Shown one piece after another: positions 21,359-32,199 of a DNA stretch of 64,000 nt. A program made the translations under genes and the position numbers. The stretch is from positions 1 to 64,000 of the forward strand of contig JAMZAV010004581.1 in NCBI GenBank assembly GCA_024449915.1, written 5' to 3'. This stretch comes from Sweltsa coloradensis. Its lineage: Eukaryota; Arthropoda; Insecta; Plecoptera; Chloroperlidae. How positions within the stretch are numbered: the first letter of the stretch is position 1; each line of letters opens with the position of its first letter. The notes under the pieces are model-generated. The model made no database searches and was not told the DNA's origin. It worked only from the letters and a program-made list of their open reading frames with translations.

Positions 21359-21496
21359 GTGAAGCGAACATCTGCTTGGAACAAAGCTTGTGAAGAATTA
21401 ATGCATCATCAAAAGCTCATTGAAGAAGGAAACAAAAATCCTAAAGTCTTGAAGGCAGGAGAGTCCAGTGCGGATGAGGAGGCCCTCACTTCTGCG
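21359..21496 (+). CDS. ZMYND11: ZMYND11 exon after PWWP
   Basis: Acceptor acctcag at 21358, donor gcg|gtgagt. Forty-six codons starting VKRTSAWNKACEELMHHQKL, which matches human [20 protein letters not shown]; this helix packs behind the PWWP fold. The second half is acidic (ESSADEEALTSA), as in the vertebrate linker. Both junctions are on codon boundaries. Confidence 0.92.
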
Positions 21497-21689
21497 GTGA
21501 GTGTTCTAACCTTACATATTGGATCACACTACAAAATACCGGTTCAACTTGTCAGAATCTGCTGAGCAAAGGAACGGCCGTAGGCCATCTAGCAAGTATG
21601 TCTACTTTCTATAGACCAGCCTGAGGGTTCAATCCTTGTGCACTAGGTTATACTAGTAACTACTAATACACTTTGGATGTGATTGTTAC

Positions 21690-22640
21690 AATTAGGAAAA
21701 GGCCAATCGGCTAGTTTAGTATGATTGGAGAAGGGTTGACAGGTTGGAAAAGCATAGAGAACGTAAAAAACGTAAAACCCAGCCTGAAGGGCTGGGGGTG
21801 ACAAAACTTTTCACCTGCTGATGACAACTGTAGCTAATTTAAAGCTGTTTGTTACCTTAATCCACAACACGTTTCGTCCTTCTGGGACTCGCCAGGCAGA
21901 TGGTGGCCACTAAAAATCAGCTAACTACATGCAAACAAAACTCACAGCACATAACCAAACCTGTGGTAGGGCCACGCAAGAAGTAAATTCTGCATGCATG
22001 TTGTCATCATCAGCAAGGTTACTTCACACACCATTCATACTGGGGCACACAGTCAGCACAGACAGTAAGGGGGCTTCCCTCCCAACTCTGGTGCTCGGGA
22101 GACAAGAAATCCATGACTTACCCTGGATTTGAACCAGGACCCTTGGCAACAAGAGAAAAGCTGCTGCTGCTGGGCAAGGGTGCCTCTTCATTCATTCTAA
22201 GAGAAAAGGTTAGAGATAGGAAGGGTGGAAAGTCACAACACAGCACAACCAGTGAGGGGGCTTCCCTCCTAGACTCTGGTGCTTGGGCGACAAAAGAACC
22301 ATGACTTACCCTGGATTTGAACCAAGACCCGTAGCAACGAGAGAGGCTGCGCTACTAATTGTGACTGGGATTCGAAAACGAAAGGAAACAATACTACAAA
22401 TTGCAAGCTCTTGGCTATAGCACAGGCACACGTGCTATACTAGCTCTTGGCTGCAGGTGAAGAGGTTGAAGGAAAAGACGAGTAGAGTCTAACAGGTTCA
22501 TCACCTGCTAGGCCCCCCCAGCAGGACAAGGAGTCACACTAGTAAGAAACAAGGAAACACGGACCCACCAGAGGGTGTAGAGTAGGCTCGCCCATCTCGA
22601 CCCCATAGGTGAAGAAAGATAGAAAGTGAAAGAGGTGTTA
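21690..22640 (-). repeat. Solo ~950-bp copy of the ribozyme repeat
   Basis: Collinear with one unit of the 30.1-35.6 kb array from CAATTAG..GGCTAGTTTAG to GAAGAAAGATAGAAAGTG. It differs by small indels and shows that a single unit can exist outside the array. Flanks share only a short ATTGTTA word, so a target duplication is uncertain. Confidence 0.85.
21860..21901 (-). ncRNA. Degenerate hammerhead motif in the solo repeat
   Basis: Corresponds to the hammerhead of the array. Stem II GUCC/GGAC and GAAAC are kept, but the core reads CUGGCGA instead of CUGANGA (A6 lost) and the cleavage-site triplet reads GUU instead of GUC. Likely inactive. Confidence 0.7.
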
Positions 22641-22737
22641 TTGTTATTTATGGTTATGGCATTAGTGCTTGAGCAGTGGTTTGCAGTAGGTACCGCAGTG
22701 ATAAATCCGCAAGTTGACAGGACACGTTTTCTTCCAG

Positions 22738-22917
22738 GTGACTGAAGTTGAACAGCCAATGGAACCTCCTCCGCCTGCCAAGAAGAGAGGCCGGAAGAGG
22801 AAGCATCCCATCAAGGAGGAACCCGTTAAGAAGCCGAAGGTCGAGCTGGAGGAATCGATGTCAGTGGACGAAACTAGCTCCGCATCGTCAAACAACATTC
22901 AACCTGTTGAGGCCAAG
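22738..22917 (+). CDS. ZMYND11: ZMYND11 exon, basic linker with AT-hook-like motif
   Basis: Acceptor cttccag at 22737, donor aag|gtaatt. Sixty codons of low-complexity, mostly charged sequence: PPPPAKKRGRKRKHP, KEEPVKKPKVELEE, then a Ser/Glu-rich end. The human protein has the equivalent AKKGRRNQS..KKEEPEPE linker. KRGRKRK is a plausible nuclear localisation signal and resembles an AT-hook core. No folded domain is expected here. Confidence 0.88.
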
Positions 22918-23781
22918 GTAATTTTACTTCATTAATCTTGGAAATTACAAGAGCATAGTTGATTACCGTATTTACGTGCATAAAGGCCGCCCTCGCGTAA
23001 TGGCCGCACCCCAGTTTTGACCATGCAAATTTTAAAAGGTACTTTGCATGTTGTATTGGCCGCACTTGTTATTTTAGCCAGCAAATCCTTTAGGAATGAA
23101 ACAACTCATCGCAAAACAGGCAATGAACATGCAAACGAGCATGTAAATAAATAAACCATTGTATTTTAATGCAATGTTATTCTAGAGTGTTTACTTTCCG
23201 TGTGCAAGGTCGCACGGCTCACACAACGTCAGACACTAACACAGTTGGCATTGCTTGGATTGAAGTGTCGAGAGTGTTTACAATAAAACAGACGGGTTTC
23301 GATATCTAATCTCATTCATTGGATGAGCGTAGCGAGCGAAGCGAAGATTCCATTTCACTACACTGGAGAAAAAAATCCGGAATGTTTTTCTTTCTTTTTT
23401 TTTTTTTTCTGTTTGTATTATTGTGTGTTTGTTAACACGATTCCGGCTAAACCGATACTCCAATTGTGATGAAATTTTATGGAGGCCTTCGAAATCTCTG
23501 AACTTAGAACTGCCACGTTTTTGAGCGCAATCGAAATTTTTTTTCTCATAAAAATCGCAACTTTACGATTTTTTTCGATTTAAAAAATTTCTTAGACTTA
23601 TAACACCTACATGGTTAATCCGATTTTAAAGATTTTTTCACATAACCCTTATTTCATGAATTAAGATATTCGTGTGGAATTTGAGCGCAATCGAAAAACT
23701 ATTTCTCATGAAAATCGACATTTTACATTTTTTTTTTTTACAATTCTTTGACTTATAACACCTACATGCTTTATCCTATTG

Positions 23782-24518
23782 CAGGGTTGCCGTTTTTACG
23801 GATTTTATCCGTTTTAACGGATTTTGAGGGTGCAAAACGGATACACGGATTTTTAGTCCAATTTACGGATTTAAAAAAAAAAAAAAAAAAAAAAAATTTT
23901 TTTTTTTTTTTTTTTTAGTTTTACGCCGTTTTTAATTAGGGCTGGTCAAAAAATCTATATTTCAATGCGATATTGATAAGTGGGAATATTTTCGATGCAT
24001 AAATATCAAAATTTACACCAAAAATGCAAAATTTCGGAATTTTGGTGGAGGTGCCGGGTAGGTAGTCTAAATTAAATTAATCTGGCTGGTGCATATGGTG
24101 GATTTGCCGGGTCATAAAACGCGGTTGTGAGATCGTAAAAATATGCATTTATGGTGATACCTTATCAACCCTATTTGGCTTCGAATCATTTTTTTTTCGA
24201 TTGATTCGGGGTCTACAGGTTGGCTTGGTCGCTTTGATTTACTGTCCCCCACTGAAAATCAGTTATATAACTGAGTGGGTAGACTCTTTATACAATTTAT
24301 TTATTTTTTATTTATTAAAAATAGGCCTACCTACTCTACAAAAAATTATATATTCAATTTTTTACAACAATTACATTATGATATATCGATATTGTATCGA
24401 AATTAATACATTTAGGCATTTTAAGGATTTTTAAGGATTTGGGTGTTTCATTTAAGGATTTCTAAGGATTTTTGATCTGCTCAAACAGGATTTTTATTTT
24501 TTCTTGGTGGCAACCCTG
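23782..24518. mobile_element. hAT-type element, TSD TCCTATTG
   Basis: Perfect 8-bp duplication at 23774-23781 and 24519-24526; ends CAGGGTTGCC and GGCAACCCTG. Shares ACGGATTTTATCCG-type sub-ends with 14770-15541. Contains a long A/T homopolymer stretch (23873-23917) and a SINE 3' fragment. Confidence 0.85.
24200..24315 (+). mobile_element. SINE family 1, 3' fragment
   Basis: GGTTGGCTTGGTCGCTTTGA then ACTGTCCCCCACTGAAAATC and GAGTGGGTAGACTC followed by an ATTT tail; matches the 3' third of the SINE. Confidence 0.75.
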
Positions 24519-24907
24519 TCCTATTGTAATGATTTTTTCACAAAACCTTAATTTTATGAATTAATATATTCGTGTAAAATTTGAGCGCAATCGAATAGAT
24601 ATTTCTTATGAAAATCGCAATTTTACGATTTTTTCTTTTTTTAAAATTACTATTAATAAAAAAATTAAGTAAATTTTTAATTTAATTTAATTTAATTTAA
24701 AAAAAATCTTCGACTTAGTAATAATTTTTTCACAGAACAACAGAAAATCCGCATAACACAATGGCAGCTCAATGCACCAATATTACGCTCATCCAACAAC
24801 GCGGCGGGACTTAAGCGTTTTCCTAGTAACGAAAACAAAACAACACAGCGAGAGTCTTGGCCCGACGCCAATTGATAGTGAGCTAGGCGATACGTATTTA
24901 ATGGCGT

Positions 24908-24929
24908 TGGGGGGGGGGGGGGGGGGGGG
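24908..24929 (+). repeat. Poly-G tract
   Basis: More than 20 consecutive G. The equivalent place in copy 2 has a C run (38473-38482), so the tract is part of the element and has changed length. Confidence 0.9.
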
Positions 24930-24995
24930 ACGGTTATTTATCTCCGCGTCTGTCGGCTCTTGAATGGATGTTTAGTTTCAAGTTCCATTCGCCCA

Positions 24996-25217
24996 TTAAT
25001 CCACTTCTTTGTCGTCGAGCGCATCACAGCCCGGTAGCCGACGTAACACATTCAGAAATGCTTCCGTGTTGGCTAAAGCATTTTCAGTCACCGTCATTGT
25101 CACCCAATACAATGTCCATTTCTTCATAACCATCATGTCGTCTTCAAGGCCATATTTAATCTTTTTCTCTCTCTCTCGTCCGCCGTCTTCGAGCAAGGTC
25201 GCGGCGGCGGCGAGCAC
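24996..25217 (-). pseudogene. Possible transposase C-terminal relic in copy 1
   Basis: Minus strand reads NTEAFLNVLRRLPGCDALDD and then KEVD before a stop. Copy 2 has the equivalent on the + strand (38330-38425) as RRLPGCDALNDKEVDEW. The DEW-type acidic ending resembles the C-terminal tail of Tigger/jerky-type transposases, which would suit the TA target, but the similarity is my recollection and weak. The Ala-rich start comes from a GCGGCGGCGGCG run. Confidence 0.4.
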
Positions 25218-25569
25218 TCACAAAGACGACCGCGCTGTGCAATTCTTACGTCATTGTAGGATGACATTCAGATGTAAAGAACATAACATTTCGGTCCAAT
25301 TAAAACAAGAGAAGCGCGCCTGAAACCAGCTCGGATAGCCTACGATCTTCCATCAGGAAACTGCGACCTTGCACCGGGCGTCGGGTGGATGCGTGACCGG
25401 CTGACGAGGCAGTCATTGCCGCGAGACGGAGAATTCGGCGGGCGGCGGGCGGACATCTTCACTTCCGCGGACGTATTCACACGTTGAACAAGACTTATTT
25501 AATTAATTACTTACCGTTAAAATAAGTTTTTTTTACTCTTGCTCGCATATGTGTACGTAATATTGATAC

Positions 25570-25655
25570 TAGGGATGACATCGGGTACTCGGGTACCCGA
25601 CTCCTACCCGACTCCTATCGGAGTCGACTCCATTTTCAAGGAGTCGACCCCCCCC

Positions 25656-25686
<31 letters not shown>

Positions 25687-25962
25687 ATTTATTTTTTTAA
25701 TGATAAATTGAATGAGATTGCACTTGTTGTCTCGTTAGTCGTTATCTTATCTCAAAACGTAAACATAAAACATCAGCGAGAGTCTTGGCCGGGCCAAGAG
25801 ACAAGCAAGCTAGCGGGTGGAGTTAGTTATTGGATTTTAGGGCACAAAACATTAAAGTTAACAGTGCCCATCGAGGTGGGGGGGGGGGGGGGGGAACGGC
25901 CGGACAGCGTTGTGCAACTAGAGTAGTGGGCTAAAAATAACTTTTGCAAAAAAAAATCAAAA

Positions 25963-25993
<31 letters not shown>

Positions 25994-26076
25994 ATTGCGG
26001 ATCGGGGAGTCGACTCCTACCCGGTTCCAAAGGCTCCGGAGTCGACTCCAATATTTACTACCCGATGTCATCACTA
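25570..26076. mobile_element. hAT-type MITE, TSD ATTGATAC
   Basis: Perfect 8-bp duplication ATTGATAC at 25562-25569 and 26077-26084; ends TAGGGATGACATCGGGTA and TACCCGATGTCATCACTA. GGGTACCCGACTCC-type sub-ends. Contains poly-T, poly-G and poly-A/T tracts. Confidence 0.85.
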
Positions 26077-26358
26077 ATTGATACAATTACATACTATAAT
26101 TTTTTTTTTCGACTTTGTATAAGTCATATAGGCCGCCCTTGCGTAATGGCCGCACCCCTGTTTTTGAACTTCAAAATTTTGAATATACCTGCGGCCTATA
26201 TGCGCGTAAATACGGTATTATTTATTAGTATATATTAGTATATATAATTTGTGTCCTTAGTTATTTGAGTCCCGTAAGTAACTAAGAATTAACTGCAGTC
26301 ATCAGCAGGTAGAGTGCTGTCCCACCCACCAGTTTGAGGTTAAGTTTATGCTGTTTTG

Positions 26359-27958
26359 TAGGGATGTGGGAACGTTCAAAGTTCAAACTAAACTTAAAAA
26401 AGTTTGACGTTAAATAAAGTAAAAAAAATTGTAGTGGTGTGCGGTCACCTGATATTTGAAATTTAAAAAAAATGGATGGTGGAGGGGCCGGTCCAGAAGT
26501 TACATAGGCCTGCTTCCTTGGTGGAGGGGCCGGTCCAGACTTATCACTTTTTTACCTATTATAACTGTTTGATATATCCCTTACCCTTTGTGTTTGGTTC
26601 AAGCTTGAGTTCAGTTGGATTTGAAATTTTTGTGAAGTTTGAAGTTCGATTTTTAAAACTATGGTACAGTCAAAAGTCATTACAACGAACGCCATTATTA
26701 CGAAATTATCATTATACCGAAAAATTACTGTGGTCCCGCCTGATTCCCTATGTTTCTAATGTTAAAGGATAGTCATTACAACGAAAAATAGCATTAACGA
26801 AAAGATCATTTGAACAAACTAATGTTTTCGCCCATGACTATAATGCAACGAAAATATTGTTTTGAATCGAGGGTTTTGTGGAATTCCCAGTCAAAGAATT
26901 GGTTTTTCCGCCGAGCTATCGCCTTTACGCGAGCCTGCAAGAGCTGCACTGACAGTAAACAGAAGCATTACCCCTCACTCGCCGGCCGGCCACTTCACCA
27001 GACCCCTCCCCGCCCGCCGGCAGCTGCCTATGAGACCGGTTACCCCTCTCCTCCCGCTCGCGCTGCCAGTGGCTCGGCCGGCCTGCCAGCTCAGACACTA
27101 CACATTCTCTCTCAGCAGTCCCGTGTTTTTCTTACGCGATAATAATTGCAAGATCATTGTTTTTAATCAATGATGCTGTCAATACAACACTTGTTAAACT
27201 GAGGCGCAAGTATTAAATGAGTTGAGTTGCCGTGTCTTATTCTCTGATATAAAACGCCGCCGCTAGCCGTGTTGCAACAGCTGAGCCGAATTCGACCTTG
27301 GAGATCCCGACCATTCCCTAGGGACTTCAAGGATACAGTTCAATCGTCGGTGCAAGTGCTCTTGTCGCAAGCACGATTCGAATTCGTAGAAAATATCGTT
27401 CACATAGTAAATGAAGAGGTACAGGGAAATCTGATCTTCATGCACGGCATTGATCGATATCAACGTGAAAAATACTTTACATCTTGAAACACAAGTACAG
27501 CGCGGGCGATAGGGGCTCAGCGACCGTGAAAACAGATAACTTGACATTTCATTCACCAAGCACGTGCATGGTCAGCTGTGAGTTCTCGACCCGACGACGA
27601 GTAGATTGTCGTGCCTCCGATTCCCGCGGCTGTCTCTCTCGCTCTCATGGCTTACGCGCCTAGCGAGAGCAGGCCTGCTGCCTGCATCACGCGGATGCAA
27701 TGCGGGTTGCGGGCAGCACGGGCTGCAGGCGCGAAATGACGAGCGCGCTCCCGAGCATGTTACAGGCCTCGCAGTGGCTGCATTGGTAGGCCTATTCTGG
27801 GGATCGAGGATCTTGTTTTAAGCGAAAATAAAATGACTGATCATTTTAACGAAATAATCATTATAACGAAATAATCGCGGGATCCCCTGGCGTTCGTTGT
27901 AATGACTTTTGACTGTAGTTCGAATTTGAAGTAAAAATAGTGGGTTTGCACAACCCTA
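26359..27958. mobile_element. hAT-type element (GTTCGCACA family) with nested pogo-like element
   Basis: Left end TAGGGATGTGGGAACGTTC and right end GTTTGCACAACCCTA are imperfect inverted repeats of the family seen at 42435-42897; both share GGTGGAGGGGCCGGTCCAG-type sequence. The flanking 8-mers (CTGTTTTG, CTATGTTT) match poorly, so the insertion is old or an end is mis-set. Confidence 0.6.
26667..27915. mobile_element. pogo/Tigger-like TIR element, 1.25 kb
   Basis: Ends CAGTCAAAAGTCATTACAAC (then GAACGCC) and the exact complement, both flanked by TA. The CAGTC..TCATTA pattern is typical of pogo-group termini. The centre is GC-rich and non-coding as far as I can read. A related left end lies at 46540. 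Confidence 0.8.
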
Positions 27959-28390
27959 CTATGTTTATGTAGGCCTAGGACTACACCTTTTTGTAGCTAT
28001 TTTTATATCACATCAACAATTCTTCTCCAAACCAACAATTCCCTAAAATACGAAAAGTGTAGGGCCGTAGGCTACCGTGATCATCCATCACCTTGTTAAC
28101 TTTTACACGCACATAACCCACCAATTTTGGGAAAACTCGCCTAAATCCTTGACACGATACGTGGATTGGATTGCCTGTTTGCCATCTCGAGTTACGAGTG
28201 TGGATATATTGCCTTAATGTAGCGCACTACTGGTTTCGCAACAAGTACAAGTAGCATGCTACATGTAGCGCGCTTCTCCCCAAGACTGCCAGTATGCCAC
28301 TTCTTTGGAGCAGTTGCCTGTTTTTTCCTGTAGATTACCTATATTAATGCAAAGGTATTTGATATAGAGTTGTGTTATTTGATGTTCCAG
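27959..28390. other. Intron sequence before the linker exon
   Basis: No repeat or exon recognised. Confidence 0.4.
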
Positions 28391-28528
28391 AAGGAGGGCT
28401 CTTCTCCAGAAGACAATATGGTGTCATCCTCGTGCCAGGAGCCACGTTTTCGATCCATTGCCGTACAGACCACTGCCTTGCCACCGCACGTCCCCAAGAC
28501 TGCCGCAAACAAGGCAGCGTTGGAAAAG
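28391..28528 (+). CDS. ZMYND11: ZMYND11 linker exon
   Basis: Acceptor gttccag at 28390, donor aag|gtaaac. Forty-six codons. The recognisable part is RSIAVQTT, equivalent to the STQT repeats of the human linker (VSVSTQTKK and HRSTQTTND). The rest is poorly conserved. It ends NKAALEK on a codon boundary and leads into the coiled-coil exon. I placed it by frame continuity and by position between the linker and coiled-coil exons. Confidence 0.82.
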
Positions 28529-29377
28529 GTAAACCACTTATTCAACTGCGGGATAACAGACAAGTCTCTTAAGAAGAGAGATTGAATGATGACAAAATTT
28601 CACTTTTTCAGCTTTCCTTCATATCAAATCATCATGTACTAATTTGTGTTCTACTTTTAAATTCACATTTTGGCACAAAATTATTGCAAAAATTTAAAAA
28701 ATGGTCAATGTTGTAAAATTGCTAAATAAAATTATTATTTTAGAATGAATTATTTTAATGCTAACTATACCGATTATTACCAAGTTGTCACCTAGCGACT
28801 GTTGAACATAACAGCTGCCGCGGGACATAGTGATGGGCCACTTCCTAACTCCTCTTTTGCACAATATTGTGTTTGAAGTTTGAATAATGAATAGACAGAA
28901 TCGTACATTATTTGCTAAATTTGCTACATTATTTAAACATTGTCTTATCTTCAAGACACCTTACAAATGATGTGGAGAACCATATTTTGCTTGGTGCCCA
29001 TGTGCATACTTTTTTCTTTGACAAAGGAGCTGGGGGGAGGCTATCATAGCAGAGAAGTGGGGAAGGGTACTGTTTTACTGCAGAAATGCCTACTGCAAAC
29101 CATGGTGGGATATTTCATGTTGAGTATGAACTATGAAGTATGATCAAGCTTCTACATCAGTATTTTTTTAATGTGACGAAAGAATATCTACCTAGACGTA
29201 ACCTTAGGCTAGAATGGTAATTTTCTTTATTTGCACTCAATTGATGGCTTACTTACGCTAACATGTCCACAAAGACACTGTTTTTCTGCTCAGCATCAAA
29301 GTTGAGTTCAAAAAGGGGTTTTAAATTTCTTATGAGCCAGGTCCGGGGTTTGATATACCTGTTTATTTCTCGTACAG
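28529..29377. other. Intron between linker and coiled-coil exons
   Basis: The smallest intron (0.85 kb); no transposon recognised. Confidence 0.5.
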
Positions 29378-29530
29378 ATCATCCAAGACTCTGAGATTGA
29401 TAAGCAGCAGGCGGTTGCAACTGCCGTCAGGGAGCTTCAAGATCATCTCACCAACGAGCACAGTCTGGAGATAAAACAACTCAAGGAGAAGCATCGCACT
29501 GAGTTGGCTGACATAAAGAAGAAACCATGG
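29378..29530 (+). CDS. ZMYND11: ZMYND11 coiled-coil exon
   Basis: Acceptor cgtacag at 29377, donor tgg|gtgagc. Fifty-one codons rich in Glu, Lys and Leu with heptad character (AVATAVRELQDHL, LEIKQLKEKHRTELADIKKK), the counterpart of the long coiled coil before MYND in human ZMYND11, which mediates oligomerisation. It is shorter than the human coiled coil (~100 residues), so a further small exon could exist, but the ending KKKPW lines up directly with KKKQW just before the MYND cysteines. Confidence 0.9.
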
Positions 29531-29749
29531 GTGAGCAATGCTTTCTTTTAATCAATGCAGATAGACCTATTCTTGTCTAGGAATCGTATAGGGGGGTGCA
29601 AGGACATACTAGATTCCTCGAGCTTTTCCGAGATCTTCGCACAGGTCCTAAACATGAGTTGAGTCTGACAAGCCGTAATGGAATGAGTCTCTGCTGCTCT
29701 TTTCTCAAGGATAGGCCTTCTGAGACATACCGTATTTAGGATTTACGCG

Positions 29750-29750
29750 C

Positions 29751-29784
<34 letters not shown>
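29750..29784. repeat. (TA)n microsatellite, left border of a large insertion
   Basis: About 16 TA units followed by further TATA/CATATA sequence to 29828. The matching (TA)n is at 35646-35669; the two together mark the limits of the block inserted into copy 2. Confidence 0.85.
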
Positions 29785-29786
<2 letters not shown>

Positions 29787-29829
29787 ACTATATATATATA
29801 TACATATAATATATGTATATGTATGTGTT

Positions 29830-30085
29830 ACCATCTTTAAATAATTAAATTTACTTCTTTTGGTTTACCACGTTTATTGTTTATTTAATCTGACGTTTCG
29901 ACTGGATTTCACCAATCTTTGTCAAAGACAGTAAAGCACTCAATAAAAAACCCAATATACAAAAACACTTCAAGAGGGAAACGAAACAAAACACAATAAT
30001 AACATAAAAACAAACATAATAAACAAGGCAATGCAAAGAAGTTAACTAACAGGAATATATAACATGTGGAAAGAGTTTAGAAAAC
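29830..30085 (-). mobile_element. Possible Penelope-like element fragment
   Basis: Minus strand holds GACAAAGATTGGTGAAATCC followed by AGTCGAAACGTCAG, the layout of a Penelope-type terminal hammerhead: stem II GAUUGG/CCAGUC, then GAAAC-GUC. The core is degenerate (UUGACAA). No reverse transcriptase is present. The remainder is A-rich and unassigned. Confidence 0.4.
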
Positions 30086-30227
30086 TTGTCATGTTATTGG
30101 TTTAGATTGGGAAGGGTTGACAGGTTGGGAAAGCATAGAGAACATAAAGCCCAGCCTGAAGGGCTGGGGGCGACAAAACTTTTCACCTGCTGATGACAAC
30201 TGTAGCTAATTTAAAGTTGTTACCTTA

Positions 30228-30269
30228 ATCCACGACGCGTTTCGTCCTTCTGGGACTCTTCAGGCGGAT
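30228..30269 (-). ncRNA. Hammerhead ribozyme (type I, minimal stem III), unit 1
   Basis: Read on the minus strand: stem I AUCCGC, core CUGAAGA, stem II GUCC-CAGAA-GGAC, GAAA, stem III AC-GC-GU, cleavage C, stem I GUGGAU. All invariant positions are present (C3 U4 G5 A6 N7 G8 A9, G12 A13 A14, A15.1-U16.1, H17=C). Predicted cut after GUC, between 30234 and 30233. Stem III of two pairs is self-complementary (ACGCGU), as in dimer-active hammerheads of Penelope elements and newt satellite. Confidence 0.88.
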
Positions 30270-31194
30270 GGTGGCCACTAAAAATCAGCTAACTACATGC
30301 AACCAAAACTCACAACACATAACCAAAACCTTGTGGTAGGGCCACGCAAGAAGTAAATTCTGCAAGCATGTTGTCATCATCAGCAAGGTTACTTCACACA
30401 CCATTCATACTGGGGCACACAGTCAGCACAGACAGTAAGGGGGCTTCCCTCCCAACTCTGGTGCTCGGGAGACAAGAAATCCATGACTTACCCTGGATTC
30501 GAACCAGGACCCTTGGCAACAAGAGGAAAGCTGCCCCTCCTGCTGTTGCTGGGCAAGGGTGCCTCTTCATTCATACAAAGAGAAAAGGTTAGAGATAGGA
30601 AGGGTGGAAAGTCACAACACAGCACAACCAGTGAGGGGGCTTCCCTCCTAGACTCTGGTGCTTGGGCGACAAAAGAACCATGTCTTACCCTGGATTTGAA
30701 CCAAGACCCGTGGCAACGAGAGAGGCTGCCCTACTAATTGTGACTGGGATTCGAAAACGAAAGGAAACAAGACTACAAATTGCAAGCTCTTGGCTATAGC
30801 ACAGGTACACGTGCTATATTAGCTCTTGGCTGCAGATGAAGAGGTTGAAGGAAAAGACGAGTAGGGTCTAACAGGTTCATCACCTGCTAGGCCCCCCCAG
30901 CAGACAAGGAGTCACACTTGTTATGAACAAGGAAACACGGACCCACCAGAGGGTGTAGAGTAGGCTCGCCCATCTCGACCCCATAGGTGAAGAAAGATGG
31001 AAAGTGATAGGTGTCAAATGACTTGGTTGTTCAATTAGTTTGGAAAAGGCCAAATGGCTAGTTTAGTTTAGATTGGGGAAGGGTTGACAGGTTGGGAAAG
31101 CATAGAGAACATAAAGCCCAGCCTGAAGGGCTGGGGGCGACAAAACTTTTCACCTGCTGATGACAACTGTAGCTAATTTAAAGTTGTTACCTTA

Positions 31195-31236
31195 ATCCAC
31201 GACGCGTTTCGTCCTTCTGGGACTCTTCAGGCGGAT
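31195..31236 (-). ncRNA. Hammerhead ribozyme, unit 2
   Basis: Identical to the unit 1 motif. Confidence 0.88.
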
Positions 31237-32157
31237 GGTGGCCACTAAAAATCAGCTAACTACATGCAACCAAAACTCACAACACATAACCAAACCTGTG
31301 GTAGGGCCACGCAAGAAGTAAATTCTGAAAGCATGTTGTCATCATCAGCAAGGTTACTTCACACACCATTCATACTGGGGCACACAGTCAGCACAGACAG
31401 TAAGGGGGCTTCCCTCCCAACTCTGGTGCTCGGGAGACAAGAAATCCATGACTTACCCTGGATTCGAACCAGGACCCTTGGCAAACAAGAGAAAACTGCC
31501 CCTCCTGCTGTTGCTGGGCAAGGGTGCCTCTTCATTCATACAAAGAGAAAAGGTTAGAGATAGGAAGGGTGGAAAGTCACAACACAGCACAAACCAGTGA
31601 GGGGGCTTCCCTCCTAGACTCTGGTGCTTGGGCGACAAAAGAATCATGTCTTACCCTGGATTTGAACCAAGACCCGTGGCAACGAGAGAGGCTGCCCTAC
31701 TAATTGTGACTGGGATTCGAAAACGAAAGGAAACAAGACTACAATTGCAAGCTCTTGGCTATAGCACAGGTACACGTGCTTATTAGCTCTTGGCTGCGAT
31801 GAAGAGGTTGAAGGAAAAGACGAGTAGGGTCTAACAGGTTCATCACCTGCTAGGCCCCCCCCAGCAGGACAAGGAGTCACACTTGTTATGAACAAGGAAA
31901 CACGGACCCACCAGAGGGTGTAGAGTACGCTCGCCCATCTTTGACCCATAGGTGAAGAAAGATGGAAAGTGATAGGTGTCAAATGACTTGGTGTTCAAAT
32001 TAGTTTGGAAAAGGCCAAAGGCTAGTTTAGTTTAGATTGGGGAAGGGTTGACAGGTTGGAAAAGCATAGAGACATAAAGCCCAGCCTGAAGGGCTGGGGG
32101 CGACAAAACTTTTCACCTGCTGATGACAACTGTAGCTAATTTAAAGTTGTTACCTTA

Positions 32158-32199
32158 ATCCACGACGCGTTTCGTCCTTCTGGGACTCTTCAGGCGGAT
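32158..32199 (-). ncRNA. Hammerhead ribozyme, unit 3
   Basis: Identical to the unit 1 motif. Confidence 0.88.

Larger units (their letters stand above)
23320..24826 (+). mobile_element. Helentron-like non-autonomous element (HINE-type)
   Basis: Starts TGGATGAGCGTAGCGAGCG and ends CAACGCGGCGGGACTTAAGC then GTTTTCCTAG, lying between T and T. The start is complementary to ACGCTCATCCA about 40 bases before the 3' end (a subterminal inverted repeat), and a hairpin AACGC..GCGTT precedes the end: hallmarks of Helentrons. Without its nested hAT it is about 0.76 kb. Confidence 0.75.
22966..26215 (+). mobile_element. TA-flanked TIR transposon, copy 1, with nested insertions
   Basis: Ends CCGTATTTACGTGCATAAAG and TATGCGCGTAAATACGG are inverted; TA flanks both sides (22964-22965, 26216-26217). 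Sub-ends contain GGCCGCCCTCGCGTAATGGC-type inverted words. Nested inside: a Helentron-like element (23320-24826, itself holding a hAT) and a hAT (25570-26076). A second copy in opposite orientation spans 29730-42402. The TA target suggests the Tc1/mariner-pogo group. Confidence 0.8.

Noticed and set aside
21690..22640. Clear target-site duplication of the solo repeat copy
   Set aside because: Only ATTGTTA-like words are shared at the flanks, too short and offset to rely on.
26810..27173. Open frames in the GC-rich centre of the pogo-like element
   Set aside because: Two overlapping frames, proline/arginine-rich, with no transposase motif; best explained by composition.
26351..27966. 8-bp duplication for the hAT-type element at 26359
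   Set aside because: CTGTTTTG and CTATGTTT agree at only five positions; the element call rests on termini shared with 42435-42897.
30190..30205. CTGATGA on the + strand of each unit as a hammerhead core
   Set aside because: No GAAAC follows at the right distance on that strand and no stem II forms; the real motif is on the other strand.
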